The notes below the pieces were generated by a model. It did no database searches, was not told the DNA's origin, and saw only the letters and a list, made by a program, of their open reading frames with translations. Shown here in pieces: positions 1-12,179 of a DNA stretch of 64,000 nucleotides. The position numbers were made by a program, and so were the translations under genes. Origin of the DNA: Typha latifolia (taxonomy: Eukaryota > Streptophyta > Magnoliopsida > Poales > Typhaceae); assembly GCA_019914945.1 (NCBI GenBank), contig CM034106.1, positions 4,836,001 to 4,900,000 of the forward strand, read 5' to 3'. Positions within the stretch are counted from its first letter, which is position 1. Every line of letters starts with the position of its first letter.

Positions 1-379
1 GGTGACGATGCATAGCCCGAAGCACCACATCGTCATCGGATAGAAAAGATAGAAAAGAAAGGATGTGGAGGAGGGAGAATACACACCGATGATGAGGACT
101 ACACGGGCCCGACCACGACAGCGACTATCACAGCGATGTTCAAAATGGGAGAGAAGAAGGGTGGAAGGAAAGGGGTGACGTCCGAGCTCTCCTCGAGGAG
201 GGAAACAAATAGGGGGAGAGAGAGAGAGGAGTGGCGGCCGTCTGCCCCGAGATCGCCCCCTTTGAGTACGCCAATGGTGGCGTGTGCAGGGGAAAGTGAG
301 GGTGGGCACGTGCCCTATTTTTTTTGTATGTTTCAAGAAGTGCACAAATTCTTTTAAATATCAAAGCTCTCAACATCAA
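1..379. other. Unassigned GC- and purine-rich sequence
   Basis: GC-rich, purine-rich sequence ending in a T-run near 320-328. Open frames on both strands are low complexity and match no family I recognise. It lies just beyond the 3' end of the minus-strand copia pol that ends near 495 and does not resemble that element's LTR at 5360-6352. It is more likely a different repeat that truncated the copia element. Confidence 0.3.
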
Positions 380-489
380 AGAAAAAACAAACTCATATGC
401 AAACTATAATAGAAAAAAATGGATCAAAAGATTTGCAAACCCCCTAAAAAATAAAAAATAAGCAACTCCTACACAAAAGAAATTAGTCC

Positions 490-2410
490 AAAGCACAAAT
501 CCCTAAGGAAGTCCGAAGATACTCAAATCTTTGTACTTCCAAAGGTTTTGTAAACAAATCATCTAACTGTTTTTCCGTCTCAATATGTTCCAGTGCTATT
601 ACTTTTGTGTTCAACTAACTCACGTATAAAATGATGTCGAACGTCAATGTATTTTGTACGTGGGTGTTGAATAGGATTTTTCAAAATAATAATAGCACTT
701 AACTGTTATAATAAATAACTATTGTGTCCTATTCAATGCCATGGTCCTTAATCATCTATTTCATCCATAGTGATTCTGAGCAATAACTGCTTGCTGCTAT
801 GTACTCGACCTTTACTATAGATAAAGATATTGAATTTTACTTCTTAATGTGCCAAGCAACTAGATTATTTTTAACATAAAAATAACTACCTAAAATACTC
901 ATTCTGTCATCACATAAACCTGCCCAATTAAAATCTGTGTATCTCGATATGATAACACTTGAGTCGTACGTAAACCAGATACCCAAATCAATTATGCCAC
1001 TAACATATTTTATAATACGTTTCACGGTAAATAAATGTGTCTCCTTAGGTTTAACTGAAACCTAGCACACACATCCACACTAAATGAAATGTCTAGTCTA
1101 CTCGCAATTAAGTATAAAAGACTATGAATCATGCTCCTATATAATGTCTAATCAACACTTTTTCTTGAAATATTTTTTCCTAGTTTGGTAGTTTTACTCA
1201 TAGGATTCCTAGCATGATTTACATTTTCTAAATCGAATTTTGTTACTAAATTCCTAGCATACTTGGTTTCAGCGATAAAAATCTCTTTTTCTAATTGAGT
1301 AATTTGAAGTCCAAAAAGAACTTCAATTCACTTATCATGCTCATCTCAACATTACTATGCATGAGATTTGCGAACTCTTTAGCTAAATTTTGACTCATTG
1401 CCCCGAAGAAAATGTCGTCCACATAGATCTATGTCACAACTAAACTTTTATTCTCATGTTTAATGAAGAAAGTCTTGTCTACTCCCCTCTCGAATGAACC
1501 CTGCATCCACTAAAAAAATGGTCAACTTCTCATACCAAGCTATTGGAGCTTATTTTAGCCTATAGAAAGCCTTTTTCAATTTAAACACAAGAAGAAAATT
1601 TATGATCTTCAAAACCCTTAGATTGTTTCACATATACATCTTCATTCAAAACACTATTTAAGATAGCACTTTTAATATCCATCTGAAATAATTTAAATTT
1701 CAAATGACAAGCGATGGCAAGAAATATATGAATCGACTCTAGTCTAGCAACAGGTGCAAATGTCTCATCAAAGTCTATATCCTTAACTTGAGTGTATCCC
1801 TATGCTACTAGTTTAGCTTTATTTCTAACTATGTTGCCATGTTCATCACTTTTATTCTTGTTCTAATTACATTCACATTCTTAGGTCTAAGAACTAAATA
1901 CCAAACATCATTTCTAGTAAATTGCTCTAGTTCCTCATGCATTGCATTAACCGTAGAATCATCCAAAAGAGCTTCCTTCACATTTTTAGGTTCAAAAGTA
2001 GATGTATAGCAAGTAAATGATACCTCGCTTTGGATTTGTCGTCTTGTCTTCATTGGTTCATTCACATCTCCAATCACTTGTGATAGTGGATGAATTAATT
2101 TTACTTTGGCTGATGGTTCCAATACGTTGTAGTCATCTTTGTTCTCTTCAACCTTGTCATCGTTCTTTTTCTCGATTGTTAGAGTCAGCTCTTTTTTCTC
2201 ATCTTCGTCAAGTGTACTGGTAGGAACGATAACCAAAGTAACTTCAGAATTTTCAACAATGATATCATCTAAAATAACATTAGTAGATTCCATAATAGTA
2301 AAATTGTCAAGATTAAATACTTTATAAGCTCTACTATTATTAAAATACCATAAGAAAATGCCCTCGCTACTCCTAGTGTCAAATTTAGTCAAATGTTCTC
2401 GATCACACAA
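490..2410 (-). pseudogene. copia element A: integrase C-term, RT and RNase H (broken)
   Basis: Reverse-strand fragments in copia order. At 1829-2410 is the integrase-to-RT linker (HLTKFDTRSSEGIFLWY-like, the 'F.A.S.EGIFLGY' motif). Near 1380-1440 is the RT catalytic motif YVDDIFFGA (YVDD codons at 1414-1425). At 837-1025 is the RNase H region with YVSGIIDLGIW, a Y.D.NWAG motif and NNLVAWHIKK. Near 545-590 is the terminal KQLDDLFTKPL motif. The aspartates of YVDD are kept, but stops such as the TAG just before IYVDD break the frame. This would have made cDNA from the element RNA in the cytoplasmic particle. It is now a pseudogene. Confidence 0.85.
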
Positions 2411-3450
2411 GATCTAATATTTGCTACCAAATAGTTAAAAATATTTAACACTAGGTTTCTGACCTTTCCACAATTCATATGCTATCATTTTTTATACTTG
2501 ATCTTAGATAAACATGATTGATCACATGTATCGTTATATTTATCGCTTCAACCTAAAACGTTTGAGGAACCTTTTTAGCATGAAGTATAACCCTTGCCAT
2601 TTCCTACACAACACAGTTCTTTCTCTTCACAATCCCATTTCATTGTGGAGTTATAGATGCTAAAAATTCATGCTTAATACCAAGAGAATCACAGAACATG
2701 GAATAACTCTCATTTTCAAATTTTCTACCATGGTCAAAATGAATCCTAACTAAGGTAGTAGACTTTTCATTATGTAGTTTCAAGCATAGCGACTCAAAAA
2801 CTTCAAAGGTTTTAGACTTTTCATGTAAAAAGCAACCCAGGTATATTTGGAGTAATCATCAACCATTAAAAATATATACCGTTTACCTCTAAGACTTTTC
2901 GTTTTTATCGTCCCGTTAAGTTCATATGGACTAATGGTAAGACACGATCAGTGGTAGTTGCTTTCTTGTGTGAGAATGTTATTTGTTTTCCGATTTGACA
3001 TGAACTAAACACTCTTTTTGACTTTTCTTTTATCTTAGGTATTCCTCTTATCACTTCTTGTTTGGACAAATTAAATAATTACTTTTAGTTTATATGTCCA
3101 AGACATTGATTCTAAAGACCTGGAATATCCAAAGAAGCACTGTGACATTTTAGATTATATGGAGTTCCAACAATATAACAATTATTAGATGTTCTAGAAG
3201 CATAAATATAACATTACCTTCTTGATCTAGAATAGTATAATTATTTTTGAAGAATTTTATCTCATAATTTTCATCACAAAATTGACTGATGCTCAGGAGA
3301 TTCGCTTTCAAGCCTTTAACATATAGGACATTATCAAATATAGGCATACCTAGAGTACTTACCTTTCCCTTTCCAATTACCTTGGTTGAATTACCGCCTC
3401 TGAAGGTCACAACTCCCCCTTCATAGTCTTCAAGTTTAGAAAACATGAAT
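2411..3450 (-). pseudogene. copia element A: protease and integrase core (broken)
   Basis: At 3150-3446 the reverse strand reads GNSTKVIGKGKV...NVLYVKGLKANLLSISQFCD, the conserved region between copia protease and integrase (GKG.V / NVLYVPGLK.NLLSISQLCD). At about 2580-2640 it reads a decayed TPQQNGVVERKNRTLQEMARV-type integrase motif with stops replacing Q codons. The segment is collinear with gag upstream and RT downstream. Multiple stops leave no usable protein. Confidence 0.82.
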
Positions 3451-4438
3451 TTGTTGCCTCACATATGTCTTGAACAACCACTATCAAAATATCATAAATT
3501 TAAAGCTTTCAAGGCAGTATGCATAACATAAAATTTCAAATTACTTTTCTTAACTCATATAACCTTTGTTTTCACCCTATAAATGAAAGCACTCATAGGT
3601 TTTTGTAGTAATTTATAATTAGGTCTAATATGCCTTGAAATGCCACAATTAAACTTGTGGGAATAAACCTTTTTCTACTTACCTTTTGTTGAGGAGTGTC
3701 TCTTATGTTTACCTTTGGTGCCTTTGAAAATTCACCACCTTGTTAATTTGACTTCGATTTTGAGACGTTCATCCACGTTTGCTTTGAAGGTACAATTGAT
3801 GGTTTTAAGTTTTCTTCCTTTTGAATACCCATAGAAATAAAGACAGTCTTCTTATTACTTGAATTATCGGTGTATCCAAGTCCATACTTATTTTTTCTAG
3901 AAATCTGAGCATTTAAAATCTCGTCAAGTTTATTCTTCCCTTTTAGAAATGTCACCTCCTTCAGCAATTGCTCTTTTAATCTCTGTAGTCTTCATCTTAT
4001 CTTTAGCTTCATTTAGTGGTTATGTGAGGATTTTGACATGTTTAAGTTCCACTTTGTACTTCTCTTCAAATTGATTTATTTCAAGTTTAATTACCTTGAG
4101 TCTCTAAAGTAGTCTTAAGTTGCTTTTCTTGAGATTGAATGACTCTAGGTATAAATCATTATATGCTTTTTGTATCTCAGATTCTTCTTATTTAGGTGGT
4201 AACACTTTTTGTTTATCTGTACTATTAAAATTAACAATAGAGTCAGTATGAATAAAAGAGGAGATGAAAACTATATAGTTCTCTTGATCATTCTCAGAAT
4301 CATTATCCGACTCATTTGAGTCATCCCAAGTGACCTTCATAGCTTAACACTTCCTCTTATGCCGATTAGGACATTCCTGTGTAATGTGTCCAGAACCAAA
4401 ATATTCAAAACAATGAATTTTACTATCATACTTTTTTC

Positions 4439-5290
4439 TTATTTAATATTATTGTTACTCACCCTAGCATTTGAACTCACATGATTTTTCTTTTTCTCAA
4501 AAGTCTTATTTTTCTTAAGTTTGTCAGCATTGAACTTATTGGGATTCTTGAAGAATTTATTGAACTTTTTGTCAAACATAGCCAACATCTCAACATCTAA
4601 TTCGCCATCATCATCCGACTCGTCTAAATTTTTTTCGAGAGTGGTTAAGTCCATACTTTTGGATTTCTTAGGTTTAGAAAGTGTGAACTCATACGTTTAT
4701 GGGTTACTTACCAATTGTTTAATTTTCATTGTATCGATGTCCTTACTTTCCTCAATAACTGTAATTTTTGCTTGAAATCTTTCCACGAGTGACTTAAGGA
4801 TCTTATGAACAATTCTATTCTCAAGAAATTTTTTTTCCTAGGTTGAAACTGGAATTGACTATGTCAATTTTGCGTAGAACTTATCAAAGGTCTCACTCGC
4901 CTCCATATGGAGAGTTTTAAAACTAGTAGTCAATCTCTAAACTTTCGAAAGATTAACAACTACGGTTCCTTCATGAGTAGCTTCTAAGATCGTCCAAGCA
5001 TCTTTAGCTATCTATATATAGATATTCTTCTGAATTCATCTGAGGAAACACAACTGAAAATAGCATTAATTGTTTTTCTATTCTTGCCAACTTTTTCATA
5101 ATCCGATCTATCCCAAGACTCGAGAGGTTTCTCAACTAACTTGTCATTCACTAAGTGCATCAGTGCACTCCAACTGTTCAAAACGGCTATCCAAATTCGC
5201 TCATCTATAAAGTTTATATAAGCTCTCATCCTAACTTTTCAATATTCATAGTTTGATCCATAAAGAATAGGAGGTCTAATAGAAGATTGT
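4439..5290 (-). pseudogene. copia element A: gag (UBN2-type)
   Basis: The piece at 5008-5229 (MRAYINFIDERIWIAV...NDKLVEKPLESWD...AINAIFS-like) matches the gag N-terminus of element B at 53713. At 4439-4654 an acidic-then-lysine-rich stretch (LEKNLDESDDDGE...KKFNKFFKN) matches the region just before the zinc knuckle in SIRE-like gag. Frameshifts separate the pieces. The 5' end of gag (ATGGATTTTCATAGAG) is recognisable near 5300, just inside the PBS. Confidence 0.85.
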
Positions 5291-5345
5291 CTATCTCTAT
5301 GAAAATCCATGCCTAGTGGATCTTTCTCTATAGGTAAGAGAGCAT

Positions 5346-5357
5346 GTTCTAATACCA
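5346..5357 (-). other. Primer-binding site of copia element A (tRNA-Met type)
   Basis: On the reverse strand TGGTATTAGAAC lies 2 bp inside the LTR end, a two-mismatch variant of TGGTATCAGAGC (complement of the 3' end of initiator tRNA-Met). Element B has the unmutated form at 53585. Confidence 0.8.
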
Positions 5358-5359
5358 AT

Positions 5360-6352
5360 TGAAAAAACCTAAACACACATATGTTTCTAAACCTTACGCA
5401 ATAATTTCAACCCTTTGCTTAAATAAATATGTGAAATAAATAACAAACAAAGAGTAAAGCAAAGGTGAACGTCAAGATTTTTATGTGAAAAAACTAAAAT
5501 GGGAAAAAAACTATGAATCCAAACTCGAATAAAAACCAATCATTAAACTTGTAGCATTTACAAGACTAACTTACAGAACAATCTATCGATCCCCACGACT
5601 GCTTCCCGTGATTGGTCTCTAATATTAGTAACTCTGAAGATTGATCCTTTGTCTAGATGACCGTTAAGACAAAAGCTTGGTGTATTGTAGAAGAGATGGA
5701 CCTTGTTGGTGGAAGAATGTTGTAGCTCCAAAAAATCCTTATTAAAAGCAATCACCAACCTACTTAGGGTTAGGACATCCCAATCCTTATATAGGTTAAC
5801 AAGATAAAGCCAAATCCAAGTCATATTAGGATGCACGTAACTCCATAAATTTGCACATTATGTGAAAGCGTTTGAATGCGGTTTGAGTGCGTTCAAATTC
5901 GGCCTTGAGTGTGTTCAATCGCGTTGACTTAATTTTTCCAAGTTGAGTTCGAATATGAAAATACACTCCTCTGTATGTATGAACGCACTGTGAACGTATG
6001 GACGGTGCATTCGAACGGCCCGAGAGTGCGTTCGAACGGCCAATACACATTCTCTGTATTTGCGAACACCTGATCCCGTATTCGAATGGCCAAAATGCGT
6101 TCTCTATATTTGCGAATGTCTGATCTTGGGTTCGAATGGCTGAAACCCACTCTCTATCAATACAAACGCTTGAGACCACATTCGAATGCGATCTAGGTGC
6201 ATTCGAACATGGTGCGAATGTAGTGACTTTTCTCCTCTCGATCTTGAAATTCTTCAATCCTAGTACTTTCAAAACTTGTATAAATACTCATGTACATGTA
6301 TAAAAGTACTTCGATTATTTTGTACACAATTGCCAACACTAAAAATCTAACA
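5360..6352 (-). repeat. 5' LTR of copia element A
   Basis: On the reverse strand it begins TGTTAGATTTTTAGTGTTGG and ends in ...TTTTTTCA next to the PBS. It aligns along its length with the LTRs at 52733-53582 and 57805-58934 (shared 'TTGGCAATTGTGTACAAAAT' near the start and the 'TTAGAT..ATA..TGTGTCTAGG' tail). Length is 993 bp. Between about 5870 and 6220 it carries repeated TTCGAACG-type palindromes and 'TTCGCAAATACAGAGAA' (reverse strand), also found in the gypsy G LTRs. Confidence 0.88.
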
Positions 6353-6827
6353 CACATTATACATTTATACCCTAGAGTTCCAATGTGATTTAGATATGGA
6401 TTTATCACCTTCTATTAATTACAACATGCTTTTGTGTTATAATTTTGGAAGAATGAATGGTTTTGATGAGGTTAGAGTGTATACAAAATGCTAAATGGGA
6501 ATATAATTGGATACCTTGCCTACATTTTTTGAGATTGTCTGACCCTAGCTATGTCCGCTTTGTGAAAATCTACTAGTATTTACTTGTAACTATTCTTAGT
6601 ATGAGGTCTTCAGGGAAAGTGTAAAGTTTGATATTAGCTAATGTGAGTAGATGTAATTGCTGATATTCTTAGGTTGGTTTTGCTAAATGTTGTTACATAA
6701 TCAATTAGAAGCAAATTTTAGATGATTTTGTCATTTTCTTTTTAATTTTTTTAATTATTTGAGTCTTGTATTTTCATTCTTTTGTTTGGTTTAATTGAGA
6801 ATGAATTTTATAGGTAAATTCGTCCAC
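6353..6827. other. AT-rich spacer without recognised gene
   Basis: About 475 bp of AT-rich sequence between the copia LTR and the family-L LTR fragment. No conserved ORF, no repeat seen elsewhere in the window. Confidence 0.4.
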
Positions 6828-8335
6828 GATAACAACCTATCCCTTAAAAAAAAATTTGCATGGCACGACGTGGCTGGCCAGAATGTGGTCGGCCTCATGC
6901 CATGCTTGGGTGGCACGTGCTGGGGGTGCCACACACCCCCAGCCGCCGGCTCGGCCAACCAGGCTGGGCTAGCTTTCTCTGGTGGGCCCGCCGACGCTGG
7001 CGCCGCAGCGCTGATGTCCCCACCGTCGCAGCCGCAGCGCCGACGTCCCCACCGCCTCTCTCTCCCTTTAAATCTCTCTCTCTCTCTCTCTCTGTCTCTC
7101 CCTCTCTTGCTGATGTCGGCCTACCGTCGCCGTCATCATTGCTGAGGTGAGCTCGTCTCATTACTTTTCCTCTTCCTCTCTCTTTCTCCTATATCTTTCC
7201 CTCTCTCTCTATCTCTCTCGCCTTCTCTCTTTCTTGCCCGTGGGCTCGGGCTCGTCGGAGCTGACCCGCCGGCGATTGGCCGGCTGCTGGCTGACCACTA
7301 GCGACTAGTGCTCTCCCTGCTGGTGCCGATCCTCCTCCTCCCTTCCTTTCCTTTCTTCTTCTCTTCTCTTCTTCTTTCTTCTTTCTTCTTTCTTCTTTCT
7401 TCTTTCTTCTTTCTTCTTTCTTCTTCTTCTTCCTCAGCTTCTTCTCCTTCTCTTTCTACACAGCCCAGCACTGTAGCAGGTAGTGCTGGGCCGAGCCCAG
7501 AACTGGTGCAGTGTTATTTATTTTATTTATTTAGGTATTTCTTTCTTAATTAATGCAAATAGATTATTTAGATATTAATTATTTTAATAATAATATATAT
7601 TCCTCAATATGATTATTTTTAATTATAATTAGTATAATTAATAATTAATTAGGTTATAAACTATTACTCATAGATATAGGTAATACTTATATTTATTTAT
7701 TTATTTATTTATATTTCTATTAAATTAATAGATAGATTTATAAATTATAATTATTAGATTTATGTACTATTATTCTTATGATATACTTTTTAAGTAATTC
7801 TAATAATTTATTATATATTATTATTTTGTAATAAATGAAATACTAGGCTTATTTATTTATTATTTTATAAAGTAAATACTAGATAGTCCCTAATTACTCA
7901 AGATAGAGTGAGAACCAACACTTAATTATAATTAGTTTTTTCTTTATCTATATATATGTTTATATTTTTATTTATAATTATAAATCTAACTAGTTATAAA
8001 GACAAGTATAAATTCTAAAACCTAATAAATCATCATATTTTACTCGAACGGATTACAATAGGATAAACGACTAACTTTATGTTACTTAAATATTTTCAAA
8101 TCCCGAACCCCTTATGTGAGACCCCATGGACCCTGTTAGTGATGAGTTGACACTCGATTGCCGGATGTGTTAGATACGTGGTTTGTATCGTCTGATCAAA
8201 TGTGAGTAGTCATATCCCCTAGATGCCTTTCTTAAATTATGATATATTATATAATTATGTATATGCATGATTTGACCTCCAACATGATTATATGACTTTA
8301 TCTAGAGATGATTTCAGTCAAGCATATTTTATCAT
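6828..8335 (+). repeat. Family-L long LTR, 5' part, cut by gypsy G1
   Basis: Collinear with the complete solo LTR at 59047-61935: a degenerate TGTAACAACC-like start (TAACAACCTATCCC at 6830), ATGGCACGACGTGG, a CT-rich stretch, CTTCTT repeats, AGCCCAGCACT, AT-rich body, CCCTAGATGCCTTTCTTAAAT, and AGATGATTTCAGTCAAGCAT. It stops where the gypsy LTR TGATAC begins. The 59047 copy continues past this point, so the gypsy insertion or a later rearrangement removed the rest. The open frames at 6795-7161 are translations of GC- and CT-rich LTR and are not genes. Confidence 0.8.
7372..7432 (+). repeat. (TTTCTTC)n microsatellite in family-L LTR
   Basis: About 60 bp of perfect TTTCTTC/TTC repeats inside the family-L LTR fragment. 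The equivalent region of the inverted copy is a GAA tract at 15043-15086. Confidence 0.85.
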
Positions 8336-9134
8336 TGATACACTTAGTTAGAGTCTTTTCTTATTGCATTAGTTATTTGTATTCATTAAAATAAATTATC
8401 TGTAAGTCGCGTTCGAACGCGGTAGGGGGCGTTCGAACGCATTTGTGAATGCCTACATCAAGTTCACAAAAACAGAGAACACGAAATGCTCACTCGAACA
8501 CGGTGTTCGAACAGCTACATCATGCTCGCATCGACAAAGAACGCCTTTTATGCGTTCGAACACGATTAGCGAGAATTTTCTAGAATTAGAGTTAATAATT
8601 ATTATTTTGGCTTGTTGGCTAGCCTCTATAAATGTGTGGATGGCAGCCAAAACTATAATGTGATTGGATTATTGGTTTCTTGCCTATCTATCTTCTCTTT
8701 ACCCTAATCTCCCTCCTCCCTCTTCACCAACCTACGACCTTTACCATTGGCAAGGTTTCTCCTAACTTCTATTCTCCCTCGTCTGTCGAGTCCTCCTTTT
8801 TCCTTGGGATCTCGACCACTTTTTCCCCTTTGTCTTTATCCCATAAACAACATCAACCATCCACCCTATCTCCATTATCATCCATAACCCTAACATTCAC
8901 TCCACCCATCACCACCACCATCATTCGCATTAAATTGTAATTTCATCCTAGTTACACTTCGAATCTGCAAAGGCGTAAATATGAAAATCGTAAATCAGGA
9001 AGTTACAGATCGATTCCATTTGGTTTTGTAGTTTCCTGACTATAGGAGAATATTTGGTGAATATTTTTTTCAATTGCGATGACTGCTTCCTACAATAAAT
9101 TCAGATCTTGACGGAATTATTCAGTAATCTATCA
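8336..9134 (+). repeat. 5' LTR of gypsy G1
   Basis: 799 bp, begins TGATACACTTAG and ends ...AATCTATCA directly before the PBS. It aligns with LTR copies at 34715 and 63512 (shared 'TTATTGCATTAG', 'TTCATTAAAATAAA', 'GGCTTGTTGGCTAGCCTCTA', 'TGGATGGCAGCCAA'). A TATA-like CTCTATAAATGTG lies near 8622, preceding CT-rich probable leader. The U3 part (8405-8570) contains GCGTTCGAACGC-type palindromes. Confidence 0.88.
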
Positions 9135-9135
9135 T

Positions 9136-9147
9136 TGGTATCAGAGC
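9136..9147 (+). other. Primer-binding site of gypsy G1
   Basis: TGGTATCAGAGC one base after the LTR end, the exact complement of the 3' end of plant initiator tRNA-Met. Degenerate repeats of the same motif follow near 9155-9190 (TTGGTACCGTAGAAC, TTGGTATTAGAGCC), recalling the array at 35491-35590. Confidence 0.85.
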
Positions 9148-9214
9148 CTATCTTTTGGTACCGTAGAACTTATCAATTTGGTATTAGAGCCAAGCAAACC
9201 TCAGACCTCCATTA

Positions 9215-10130
9215 ATGGTTGAAACAAGGAAGATAACATCGACAAAGAAACCAATAGAGAGCACACCAACAAGGGAAGACTCAATCCACGATAACCTTAA
9301 CCGTGAGGCCGATTCCGAAGCGACCACAGCAGGACCGAGTCAACCAACGTCCATGTGTATGAACATGGGTTTGGCGAATGAACTTAGGGACATGTTCCAA
9401 ATATTGCTGCATAAGGTTGACGCAATGTAGATTGATCATAATGCTTTAAATGAATATGCCATGAACCGATCGACTTCGTCATCTCCTCAATGAAGATTGG
9501 TGCCTCAAGAATAACCAGCGGTGGGACCACACCGAACCGATACCCAACAAGTCTAGGTGCGATATGTTAATGTCAATGATCCTCTTTTACCTATTCCTAC
9601 ACATCATCTCCCACCTCCAATATACAACCTAAGACCGGCGGTGATGGAACCTGAGAGGCGTGTGACACCAGTGTGCTTCGTCGATGAAAAGGATTGGCAC
9701 TTAGAGGATGATGTTGGTCCTTTCGGAGATGGTGATGGACGTGCTCAAGGATTTAGAGAAGGAGATCAACAAGCACAAAGGTTCAGACCTGAACCAAGGA
9801 TCTTTCACGAACCCGATAATTATATCCGAGGGAGAACCGCACACTTGGACCTCCCAAAATTCTAAGGCGATGATCTGACAGATTGGGTGTTTCAAGTTGA
9901 ACAATACTTTGATTGTCAAGGGACAGCAGAGGACGCAAAAGTCCAGATGGCAAGCTTTCACCTGCAAGCAACGGCATTGCATTGGTATAGATTGGCTATT
10001 CGTGGTGGAGGATTTACCGATTGGGTTGACTTTTGTAGGAGGATTTCATGCATATTCGGGACAGCGGCGTATAAAGATTTTGCTGCCACTTTAAGCAAGA
10101 TGGTTCAGAAGATGACCGTGAATTAAAATA
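9215..10130 (+). pseudogene. gypsy G1 gag
   Basis: Starts with MVETRKITSTKKPIES at 9215, 80 bp after the LTR. After a stop at 9428 the capsid region is readable in pieces: LDLPKF at about 9848, a TAA where an acidic or aromatic residue is expected, then DLTDWVFQVEQYFDCQG and FHLQATALHWYR (about 9870-10000), the 'W....E.YF' and 'L.G.A..W' signatures of plant gypsy gag. A DFCRRI motif follows. Frames are broken at 9430, 9863 and about 10125. It would have formed the virus-like particle. Confidence 0.85.
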
Positions 10131-10737
10131 GTTAATAGTCATTGTGAGCCATCTTGGCCCGAATCGACATTGATGAGCATATTCATTTCAGGGCTGCGGG
10201 ATGAGATACAAGTGGATGTTTGTGCTCTTTATCCTATCACTCTTGAGGAGGCCTTTGAGAAGGCCGTGAGGATGGAGCAAAAGCATAAGGCTCTCAAGAT
10301 GGCAGCGAAAACAAGTTGGGGCAACCGAGATGGGTGATTTGTACCTAGAACGTCGGATGGATATTCTGCAAGTTCAAAGACAGCGGCTGCTAGTACTAGA
10401 CCATGACCACCTTTGAGACCTTCTTCCAATGTTAAAGGAGGCACAAGATCCCCTCGTTTGAACTCTCACACCTGCCTAGGTGGAGGAGCGAAGGGCCTTT
10501 GCTTTTGATGTGATGAAAGTTTCACCCCTAGTTATCAGTGTTCCAAACTGATCGAGAGTGTGATGCTCATTGATAGTCTCGAGGAGAATGATGAGGTTGT
10601 TGATGATGAAGAGTGTTCAGAGGAGGCCGTTGAGGAGAGCGCGAAGGAAGATATCCAAGCTGAAATATCGATGCATGCATATTCGGGTACTTCCGTGCCG
10701 ATGACACTACGGGTGGAGGCTCGTTAGAAAGCATTGT

Positions 10738-10974
10738 GTGCACATCCTCATTGATTCTGGGAGTACACACAATTTTCTAGACGAGAGCTTAGTGAGGAGA
10801 TTCTGCTTAGATGCTAAACCAACTACGAGGTTTGACGTTGCTATTGGAGACGGCACAAAGCTTAAGGTAGAGAGCTTGTGTCGACGGGTCGGTATATGGG
10901 TGCAAAGACATGACATCATTGTGGACTTATATCCGTTGACGCTGCGAGGAGTGGACATTCTGCTAGGCACTTAG
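10738..10974 (+). pseudogene. gypsy G1 retropepsin
   Basis: Reads HILIDSGSTHNFLDESL, with the retropepsin active-site triad DSG at about residue 4-6, then VDLYPLTLRGVDILLGT followed by TAG where the family normally has Q before W (LGTQWL). A single C-to-T change would explain this stop. The active-site aspartate is intact. It overlaps smoothly into the RT frame at 10987. Confidence 0.88.
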
Positions 10975-10986
10975 TGGTTACAGAGC

Positions 10987-12161
10987 TTGGGACCTGTCAC
11001 TTTTAATTTTCGGAGCATGTGGATGAAATTTAAGCAAGGAAACAAAGATGTGCGGCTTAATGGCATTCGGTCTCTACCAATTCCAGCAGGAGATTTGGCC
11101 TATCTTCTTCAGTTAGGACCAGCAGGAGATGAGTCTCAATTGAGTTCAGGTACTACTTTATTAGATAAATTTTCTAGACTGTTTGAGGAGCCACAGGAGT
11201 TGCCACTAAGGCGAACGACGGACCATTGCTTAGAGATTGTGCTCGGGGCTGCACCGATGAATGTGAGGCCGTATCAGTATCCACATGTGCAAAAGGAAGT
11301 TATATCCAAGATGGTAGCCGAGATGTTGAAGCAAGGCCTCATACAACTAAGTCATAGCTCTTACTCATCGCTTATGCTATTGGTGCGAAGAAAAGACGGG
11401 ACATGGCATTTTTGTGTCGACTGCCGGGCGCTAAACAATATAACCATCAAGGATCGGTATCCCATTCTGATCATAGAGGAGCTGTTGGATGAGCTTGCAG
11501 GAGCGACCATATTCAACAAGCTTGACTTGAGGGCCAGGTATCATCAAATTAGAGTTCACGCAGCGGATGTGCATAAAACTGCATTTTGGACTTCGGACGG
11601 GCACTATGAGTTCTGGGTGATGTCTTTTGCCTCACCAATACTCTAGCTACTTTTTAAGGCCTCATGAATGATATTTTTTGACATCTACTATGAAGGTATG
11701 TCTTGGTATTTTTTTACGACATTTTGGTGTATAGTAGGACTGAAATGGAGCATTGGCGACATTTGGAGGATGTGCTGAAATTATTGAAGCAAAACCAGCT
11801 GAAGATTAAGAAGTCCAAGTGCTTATGGGGAATACCACAAGTGGAGTATTTAGGCCACATCATCACAGCAGATGGAGTGGCGGCGAATCCTCAAAAGGTG
11901 GCGTGTATGATCGCTTGGCCAATTCTTACTACCACCACAGGATTGCGAGGATTCTTGGGGCTGACCAGATATTATCGTTGCTTCATTACCGGGTATGGCA
12001 AGCTCGCCGCTCCTTTCACTTCCTTCCTGAGGAATGACTCATTTAGATGGACGGATGAAGCCACTACAACCTTTGAAAAATTGAAAACAGTAATGACAAC
12101 GATGCTCGTTCTAGCTCTACTAGACTTCATCAAAGAGTTCGTTGTGGAATGTGATGTGTGA
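10987..12161 (+). pseudogene. gypsy G1 reverse transcriptase
   Basis: 10987-11646 carries the palm/fingers region: PYSSP-like SYSSLMLLVRRKDGTW, FCVDCRALNNITIKDRYP, LDELAGATIFNKLDL, HYEFWVMSF. A frameshift at about 11640-11700 precedes 11703-12161, which has the catalytic box FFYDILVYS (normally F.DDILVYS, so one catalytic aspartate is replaced by Y), EYLGHIITADGVAANPQKV and GLRGFLGLTRYYRCFI. The Y substitution plus the frameshift show it is inactive. Confidence 0.9.
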
Positions 12162-12179
12162 GAGTTGGCATATGAGCTG

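Larger units (their letters stand above)
480..6352 (-). mobile_element. Ty1/copia (SIRE-like) element A, 3'-truncated
   Basis: A decayed copia retrotransposon read right to left: 5' LTR (5360-6352), tRNA-Met PBS (5346-5357), gag (about 4440-5290), protease region (about 3150-3450), integrase, reverse transcriptase and RNase H, ending with an FTKPL motif near 560. The gene order protease-integrase-RT/RH is that of Ty1/copia. The gag resembles the UBN2-type gag of SIRE-like plant copia elements. Reading frames are interrupted by many stops and frameshifts, so it is non-autonomous. No 3' LTR is visible between 1 and 480. Element B at 52733 and the solo LTR at 57805 belong to the same family. Confidence 0.88.
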